Source of the DNA: Falciphora oryzae
Taxonomy: Eukaryota > Ascomycota > Sordariomycetes > Magnaporthales > Magnaporthaceae
Direction: 5' to 3'
NCBI GenBank assembly: GCA_000733355.1
Contig: JNVV01000048.1
Span: forward strand, 223,503 to 287,502
DNA: 64,000 nucleotides
Both the position numbers and the translations under genes were made by a program. The notes beneath the pieces are model-generated. The model worked only from the letters and a program-made list of their open reading frames with translations. It was not told the origin of the DNA and ran no database searches. Positions 57,194 to 64,000 of this stretch are shown in pieces. Each line of letters starts with the position of its first letter. Position 1 is the stretch's first letter.

Positions 57194-57439
57194 CGTTTTG
57201 GTTTGTAGAGGTTTTAGGAGAAAATGGGATCACAGGCGTCCAGAAAAGGACGCTTTTGGTTCCAAAAAAAACGGACGCCTTTGATCCCATTTGCTCCCAG
57301 CCTCCCCGTCAGACAAACGTACATACCTACCTAGGTACCTATCTATGCCGCCACCCTGCGCACACTATTGGGCTTCAGCCAAGATGCAGAGCCCTCTTTG
57401 GCGCTTCCATTTTGCCTAATAGCAGGATCCGGATGCGCC
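57194..57439. repeat. Foldback repeat, copy 2
   Basis: Matches 54104..54326, with a short insertion (TACATACCTACCTAGG region near 57320) and the same palindrome (about 57216..57298: AAAATGGGAT ... ATCCCATTT, GGCGTCC/GGACGCC). Homology ends at GGATGCGCC in both copies. Confidence 0.85.
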
Positions 57440-57635
57440 GGTGGTTGTCGGGTCCATGCCACGAGGGTCGAATTGCGGGCTGGCCCCGCACAAAAAGAGT
57501 GTGAGGTGTCCTGGGCCGTCTGCTTCACCGCCCGGAAGCCTGAGCCATGGCGACAACGCAACACGGTACTACATAACCCAAAAAGACCGATTCGTGCCAT
57601 TAAAATCAGTCACCAATCATTTACGGCATCATCAA

Positions 57636-59044
57636 ATGATTGACCCCAACGAGTTCCGCGAGGGCGCTGAGGGCGGTAAGATCCTTATCGACAGCTATGA
57701 TAAGCTGTTGAGAATAGCATACATCTACGCGCACGAAGGTGTGTGGAATGACGACGGCGCCCCCGAGGTGGTTAATGAACTCCATGCACGCGGTTGGTCG
57801 TTCGGACAGGGAAATCTTAAATTTAACCGGTAGGTATTCCATCCTGAGGCGTTAGATAACCGCGCGGCTTTGGTATAGCTAACGACCAGAAAAGCACTTT
57901 GGACACGTTTTATATTGCCCAAATCGCGGCCGGCCATTACCGCTCTTCGGACCAGCTCGACGGGGAGCTGCCCGAGCTCGACGAATTCGACTCGTTCCAC
58001 GCCCAGCACCGGGAGTTGCTCGACCAGGACGCGTGGAAGCAGTACTACTCGCCCGGGTTCCTTGCGCAGGCGGCGTCTGCTCGCTTTTACCGCCTGCCAG
58101 ACCTACGGGACCTGCCGGACGCGAGCGACCAGCTGGGGTATCCGCGGCCCAAGAGAGGCGTCGGCCACTTCACAAAACTCCCCCGCTGGGCCTATGCCGT
58201 CTCGCGGACCCGCGCCCTGCAGCCTAATCTACCCGACGCCACCATCCAACGGCTGGCCCTCTCGACCCTCCGGCAGACCACCTCGCGACTACGAGCCGAG
58301 TTCCCCGACGCGCAGCCCTACTCGGAGACCCAGGCGCGCTTTTGGCTCAACTACAGGAGGGCCCGCTGGGGCTGGAACCCTTTGCCCCCTGACAACTATC
58401 GCATACCCACGGACTATAGCATCCGTATCGGCCTGGGGCATGTTGACCTGTGGGAGTGGGAGGCGTATTACTCCAAGGAGAGGTGGGATTCGTCCGTCCA
58501 CGACCCGTCGTTCCTGGAGCCTGACCGGGACGGGACCCGTGAGACCGAGGTGTTTGGTTCCGGATATCCGACCGGAGGTGTGGAGTGGCAGACGTGGCTC
58601 AGGGGTTGGGTGCCCGAGCTCGGGAGCGAAGAAGAGGTCGAGTTCCTGGCGGCCGTCACGCTTAAAGAGATTGAGGGGGTTGTTGGCGAGACGGGCGAGC
58701 TAGACTGCAAGCTGCAGTCGCACATGCTCCTGGCGGTGCTCCGCGCTGCACACTACGAGACGGAGGAGCAGGAAAGACGCATCGAGGAGCTGAGCCGGTT
58801 GGTTGTCAATGCTGGGAGGCTTGCCCAAAACAGGGCCGAGCCGTGGATCCGACAGGCTCTGCTGGTCATGGAGCCGTACGTAAGCAAAGTGGACGGCTGG
58901 CCCGCCTCGGAGGAGGAACGCGGCCAACTGTTCCGCAAAATTCTTGTGGAAAACGGGCAATTATTTGGCTGGGTATGGCTTACGCCGTGCCGCCGCGACG
59001 AATTCAACTTTAAGCTAAAGTATTGGCCGAAAAAAAAGCAGTAA
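57636..59044 (+). CDS. Unrecognised spliced fungal protein in repeat-rich region
   Basis: Two exons, 57636..57829 and 57895..59044, give 447 aa. The 65-nt intron has GTAGGT donor, GCTAAC branch and AAAAG acceptor, and joins KFNR to TLDTFYIAQIAAG in frame. The coding frame is intact with strong codon bias. Features: LIDSYDKLLRIAYIYAHEG and ELHARGWSFGQGNLKFNR in exon 1, FDSFHAQHRELL, KLPRWAYAVSRTRA, TQARFWLNYRRARWGW, LGHVDLWEWEAYYSKERW, and a helical C-terminal third ending FNFKLKYWPKKKQ. No signal peptide, membrane segment or catalytic motif I know. The true start could lie further upstream in frame (57441 or in the VTNHL region). It sits just after a foldback repeat and before a decayed chitinase; such lineage-restricted genes are common in dynamic regions. 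No function is proposed. Confidence 0.6.
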
Positions 59045-59175
59045 TGCGGAAACACGTTAAACACGCCGGGGAAATATTTGCAATAGCCACAGGGTGGCCC
59101 TGGGGGATCTAACTTAATCCAACATCAACATCCACCTTAATTATTATCACAAGCTCAGTTTACATCACTTCCTCC

Positions 59176-62100
59176 TCAAAGACAAGTACCAAACGCGGCC
59201 TGGCATCCCTTCCCGCAGTACGCACTAGTGCTTCCACAATACCCCCACTCGGAGCAACAATCGCCAAATCCAAACCCAGCGCAAATCGCGTCGTCGTTCT
59301 CGCTCGTCAAGCTGCAAGTGCCGTCCGTCGAAACGGGCCGGCCCGTCGTCTCAGAACACGTCCCGAACCCGGCGTAGCACCCAGCGCCGCAGTACGCGCC
59401 GGAGCTGCCGCACCAGCCGTATTCGGAGCAGCAGTCCCCAAACAGGGAGCCGGCGCAGGTGCGCCCGTTGCCCCTACACTGCCCGTCGGTGCTGACCGGC
59501 AGGCCCGAGCCGCCGCAGGCGCCGTACGCCAGGTCGCAGGCTTCGGGGACGCAGTACGCATCGCCGGAACCGCACGCGCCGGACCAGTTGCAGCACTGCC
59601 CGAAGCCGGAACCGGCGCACGTGGCGCCGACGAAGCTGCCGAAGCCGCAAACGCCGTCTTTGGAAACGGGCGGGCTGGCGGGCACGGGATCGCAGCTGCC
59701 GTGCTTGGGGTCGCAGGCCAAATGGCCGCAGTTGGAGGGTGTGGAGCCGCACCACCCCCAAATGGAGCAGCAGTCGCCAAAGGGCGTCCCGGGGCAGGTC
59801 GCGCCGCCAGCCTCGGCGCCGCAACGGCCGTCGGTCGAGGCGTTTGAGGGGGCCGCGGAGGGGAGCGCCGTGCCTGCGGACGCCGTCGTGCTGGACGTAA
59901 GACTCTGGGGCGGGTCCTGCATGGACCCGAAAACGAAATTGCTCGGGTAAAAGTACATGGATAGGGACTCGTAGGTGGTCGTAAAAACGAAGGTGTTGCC
60001 GGGACCCCAACTCTCGGGCACATACGTATGCGTCAGGGTCATGTTTTCCGTGCCGCTGACGGACGTGGGGTTCGGCAGGCTGGGGCCCTCGGTGATTTGC
60101 TGCCGTGGCTCGAGCGCCGGCGCATCTCCAACCGGTAGCTCCCGCTTCTTCTTGGAAGGCGGCCAGGCCGGCCAGGCCAGTTGGGCGCCGGAGTATTTGC
60201 AGGCGAGCGTGGGTCCGCCGGCAGCAGCGATGGCACGCTCGACACACCCGTCGCCGATCAAAAAGGGGAGGTTGAAACGGGCCGCGGCGGGGATCCCGTC
60301 TTTCTCGTCCCGCCATTCCCAGCCGGTCAGGCCTCCACAGCCTTGCTGATTGTCCCTAAGGCCCTTGCCGCTATCGGTGGCCCAGTTTTCAATGTTGTGC
60401 ACCGCGAAGGTGTAATACAAACTCCACGAATACCTGGCCCGGAGAAAAGTTAGCGAGTTTACCCATTCCACGCTTCGACATCCCTGGTGCGAAAAAGCCC
60501 ATTCGGCGGCGAACTCACCAGAAATAACAATCGGCACGGGCAGTCGGCTGGACGACCACCGTCGTGGTCCTGGTCGGCGTAACGGTCAGGGTTTCGGTTA
60601 CCACGACAATGATGGTTTCGGAAAGACCAAACTGCGTCTTGGTGAACCTTGAAGCATCGTATCCGGGCGGGTCGGTAGGGTAAAACTGCAACGGGATCGT
60701 CCGGCCGTTAACCACGGTCGCATCCGCTGCCATCTCAGCAGAATGTGCCGCCAAATCGTCGGGGTCTATCGTGCATTCCGGGCTGCCAGGCGTCGTGGTC
60801 GTTTTCGTGTCTTGGCCGTTGCAGGCAGTGCTCGTTGCGCAGTTCGTCTGTTGGAATAGCAAAGAGCAAAGGAGAGAGAGAGAGAGAGAGAGAAAGAGTC
60901 AGCCTCCGCCAGGGGCGGCAACACGTCGAGGGAATCCATTTTGACTTACCTCGGTGGTCCGGGTGGAGGATTCCATGTACCAGGCGCTGTAGCTGGTGAC
61001 GAGAAAGGTGCAGGCCGACGCGGTCACCTGCCTGTCGCACCTGTTGCTGCCGTCGGTGCCGCCGGGGCCCTGCGTGTTCCCACACCCGCCGGGGACCAGG
61101 CAGCCGACGCCGCCGCAGGAGCCGAGGGGGCATACGGGCAGGCAGCCGAGGACGCCGCACCCGCCGCCGCAGCCGAAGATGCCGCAACCGCCGCCGCAGC
61201 CGAAGATGCCGCAGCCGTCGTCGCAGCCAAACGTCTCGCAGTCGCGCGTGCCGCACCCGGGCCCGGTGCACCCAGACGGCGGGGAAGGGTCGGGCCTGAC
61301 GGCCACGGGCGGTAGCGGGGCCCGCGGCGGCGGGTAGGCGACCGAGAAGGTCGGCTGGGGCTGGATGGTGACGGGCGTGGGCGTCGGGTGGAACGTTACG
61401 AAGGGGAGGATGGCTACCACGTCGCGGTCGCTCGTGGTCGTCGCGGACGGCGGGGGCGTGGGGGTGGTGACGGGGAAGGTCGCGTGGTTGGGCGGGAGGG
61501 TGTAGACGAACGAGGATGGCTTGATGCTCTAGACCGGGTTGATTTTGTAGCTTGCCGTGTCTGTCGCCTTTAGCGTGAGAGGGTGGAGGCTGACGGCGGT
61601 TATGGTGAAGGCCGGGACGGGGATCGTCGTCGTTACGACGCGGACGCCGCCGGCTCCAAACGACAGGAGAGTGGTGGCTAGAGCAGGCCAGGTCGTTACA
61701 ATGTGGGTGGTATCCAGCGGGAACGGAGGGTATACGACGATGCAGGGGGGTTTGCAGCCCACCATTGGATTAGGAAAGTTCCAAATGCTGGGTGGAGGAA
61801 AGACTATGTTGGAAAAGGGCCCAGAGATCAGGTTATCTCTGTCGCCACTAAAACCTTGGAGGTCGATGGCCCAGTCGATAATGCCCGCAAAATTGAGTCC
61901 CTGGTACAGCAGCGTCCTGTCCGCTTTAACCTTGTCGTTTATAAAGGCTACCCACTGCACCGAGTCGTACACTGCGATATTGGAATGGCTGTCCTTGTCC
62001 ACGTAGGACGAAAAGGATGAAATAGGCTTGAGAGCTCCAGATGGCGTTTTCCATTTGCCCTTTCCAGAGAGGATGGCGTTTATTTCGGCGTTGGCGATGT

Positions 62101-62958
62101 AGCCCGCAGTCCCCGTGCAGGGTCCAGGATAAGCCCCGGACCCGCCGCCAGTGTATGTGCACATGGGGCCAGAGCAGCCCGGCGTCGTCATCTGGAACGA
62201 GCGGCCGTAGCTAAAGACGCCCACGGCCACCTTGCTCGAGGGCACGCCCGCTTTGGTGATTATGGACAAAGCCAGGAGGGTTTCGGTGATGTTGGTGTGG
62301 GAGCGCAGGCAGTTTCCGGCCGGGCAGGCTTCGATGGCGTGCTAGTTGGCATAGTCCCACTGGCCGTGCAGGTCGTACGTCATGTACACAATGTAATCCG
62401 CCACCGCGGCCATTTCGGCGATATGGTACGCCCTGAGGTACCAGAACGACGCGGGCGCGCAGAAGGAGACCGATTTGGAGGAGGGCATCGCCGCTCTCAG
62501 CTTCTTGAAAAAGGTGAGGTAGTTGGCCGCGTCTTCGGCAGTACCGGCCGGGATGCCGGGGATATCAGGTGCACCGGGATCTGGATGTGTGGCACCTGGT
62601 CAGTAGAGCACCTGGCAACAGACGCATGGGCACGGGCACGGGCCGACTCACATTCCCAATCAATGTCGATGCCATCCAGGCTGTTGTCCTGGACGAAGGA
62701 GACAATGTTGCGCACAAAGGTGTCCTGGTTGCCTGGTTTGACGGCGTCCCTGAAGATGGAAAACGTGGCCGGCTCGGCAGAGAAAGCCCAGCCGCCCAGG
62801 GAAAGGATCTTTTTAAACCCAGACAGTCTCAGGAAGCGATCCCACTGGACCTGGATCTGGCTGACGTCCACGGCGAAAGCGGTCGTGACGTGGCCGAAAG
62901 CCATGTGGATGTGCGTGTAGGGCGTCAAGTCCATGGCCGAGATCTTCATGTTGAGGCA
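59176..62958 (-). pseudogene. Subgroup-C (killer-toxin-like) GH18 chitinase with four C-terminal CBM18 modules; 5'-truncated, two in-frame TAGs
   Basis: Exons on the minus strand: about 62958..62652, 62580..60950, 60847..60519 and 60433..59176, with introns of 71, 102 and 85 nt, all with canonical ends and correct phase. Order: GH18 start (YTHIHMAFG), catalytic LDGIDIDWE intact, YMTYDLHGQWDY, GVFSYGRSFQM and NFAGIIDWAIDLQGF; then a Pro-rich linker, a Cys/Gly-rich repeat, a conserved WYSWSLYYTF region, and four chitin-binding modules (each with CCS.WG.CG-like cores, about 59180-59860). In-frame TAGs are at 62344..62342 (after DYAN) and 61531..61529 (after INPV). Upstream of 62958, signal peptide and LysM/CBM18 parts usual in the family are missing and an alpha-kinase fragment begins on the other strand. 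Such enzymes hydrolyse chitin, mostly extracellular. With these breaks it is probably inactive. Confidence 0.8.
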
Positions 62959-63473
62959 CCTAGCTCTAAGCGAGCCCTTTGTCCAAAACTACCAAAAGTT
63001 CAACAGCAACACTGGCTGGAACGACGAGACGGGGCCGTGGGCACGGGCAATGCAGGCGTTGAGTCGTAAGTACCTGCCGCCATCTCCCTCCACAGCTCGA
63101 GGAAGGTCGTGATATTGCCCCGGAGCTTACATTGGTGTGTTTTCTTTGCTGGTTTCAAGACTTCAGCTACCACGTTTCGGGCGGCAACTACGTCCTTTGC
63201 GACCTGCAGGCCGGCATTTACCAGCAAGAGCTCTTCCTGTCCGACCCCGTCATCCTCTCGCAGACCCGCGAGTACGGCGTGACCGACCTCGGCCCGCAAG
63301 GCATCAGCTCCTTTTTCAGCCAGCATTCCTGCAACAGCTACTGCCGCCCCAACTGGACCAAGCCGGCCAGTCCGCGGGCCTTCTTCGACCCGGTCCCGGG
63401 CACGACCATGATCCGTCTCTCGGTGCCTACGGCTACGTCTAAACCCAACCGAACCCGCTATTACGGTGACTAA
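62948..63473 (+). pseudogene. Alpha-kinase (MHCK/EF2K type) C-terminal fragment
   Basis: Two exons, 62948..63065 and 63160..63473, join in phase through a GTAAGT donor and TTCAAG acceptor to 143 aa. Residues match the C-terminal half of alpha-kinase domains: EPFVQNYQKFNSNTGW, ALSHFSYHVSGGNYVLCDLQ, LSDPVILS, YGVTDLGPQGISSFFSQHSC and the zinc-binding-like CNSYC. The N-lobe with the ATP-binding lysine and glycine-rich loop is absent, so it cannot be an active kinase. Homology starts at about 62970, right where the minus-strand chitinase homology stops. An ATG at 62948 could start a short product, but truncation by rearrangement is more likely. Confidence 0.72.
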
Positions 63474-64000
63474 TGAGGGGATTACGAGCACGACGAGTGG
63501 ATGATGGGATTCGCATACGAGCTAACGACGGGAAGCATGGCTTTTGAGCGTGCAAGGCCGAGGGGGGGTGTACTTGACATACTTGCAGGCCTTTTCGTGG
63601 GCAGCATTGAAGGTGACGAAAGTCTCCGCTGGGTTGGTGTTTTCTAGGATATCTCGGTCATGGTGCAAATTCTGCCCCATCCTGGATCCCATTCCCATCC
63701 CCTTGCTCGATGCCAACCGCGCCAGAAAAGTAGAAACACCAGCCGGGGCGACTTAATCAACATAGTAACCTAGTCAGCCGGGGGATGCCCAATATGTAAG
63801 ATAATGGCGTGGTGGTTGCGAGAATGTCAACTTCTAGGAGGCATCGCTGGTGAAATGTGCAATACGAAAAGCATATTGGGCAACCATCGCAGTAATCAGA
63901 CATGTGCTCAAGATAATAATAATAATGACGGGCACTCTGCTACCTAGTATTTGCTGCACTGCACAGCTGACACGATTGGGGATGGGGGTGTCTCGACACC
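63474..64000. other. Right end of window, no gene seen
   Basis: No coding region or RNA gene recognised. A short AAT repeat (ATAATAATAATAATGA) is near 63914. Confidence 0.5.

Noticed and set aside
40530..62344. Reassigned genetic code (UAG as sense)
   Set aside because: Other intact genes here end in TAG (CAP20, pirin, LENG1-like, secreted protein), so UAG is a normal stop.

Overview
The window is nuclear DNA from a filamentous ascomycete, most likely a Sordariomycete. Genes carry short introns (about 65-250 nt) with GTAAGT/GTATGT-type donors and CTAAC-like branch points, codons prefer G/C in third position, and the gene set is typical of that class (CYS-3 type bZIP, CAP20/perilipin, killer-toxin-like GH18 chitinase). 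Two runs of N show it is a draft scaffold. No species can be named from the sequence.

Left part (0-36 kb) is mainly core housekeeping content with wide intergenic spacing: a CYS-3/MetR sulfur regulator (minus strand, 1.18 kb intron), the kinetochore protein CHL4/CENP-N, a DENN-domain Rab-GEF-like protein with coiled coil, an intron-containing tRNA-Arg(TCT), the box C/D snoRNP factor BCD1 (zf-HIT, broken by an assembly gap), a CAP20/perilipin lipid-droplet protein, a pirin with an unusual hydrophobic N-terminus, a stomatin-type SPFH protein, a LENG1/Cir_N protein starting with an 8-nt coding exon, and a fungal protein of unknown function.

Middle part (36.8-47.3 kb) is more accessory: a one-exon fusion of a sulfotransferase-like domain and a HAD phosphatase, a small secreted cysteine-containing protein with a Kex2-type pro-region and a duplicated 53-bp promoter block, a membrane-anchored lectin-like beta-propeller gene whose N-terminal reading frame is cut by a TAG, a low-complexity conserved protein, and a KxDL (BLOC-1) subunit homologue.

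Right end (53-64 kb) is a dynamic, repeat-rich region: an RPA12-like zinc-ribbon pseudogene, a 5S rRNA fragment, two copies of a foldback repeat, 12-nt minisatellites, two 158-bp solo-LTR-like copies (one with a 5-bp target duplication), a retropepsin-like fragment, an unrecognised spliced 447-aa gene, and a GH18/CBM18 chitinase that lost its 5' end and has two in-frame TAG codons. That chitinase meets an alpha-kinase C-terminal fragment head to head at one point near 62.95 kb, probably a rearrangement breakpoint.

I did not find a clear new multi-gene system. The most interesting leads are the sulfotransferase-HAD fusion, the recurrent TAG codons in otherwise intact frames (light CpA-to-TpA mutation, or UAG-to-UGG mRNA editing as known in Sordariomycetes), the breakpoint, and the unknown 447-aa gene among repeats.
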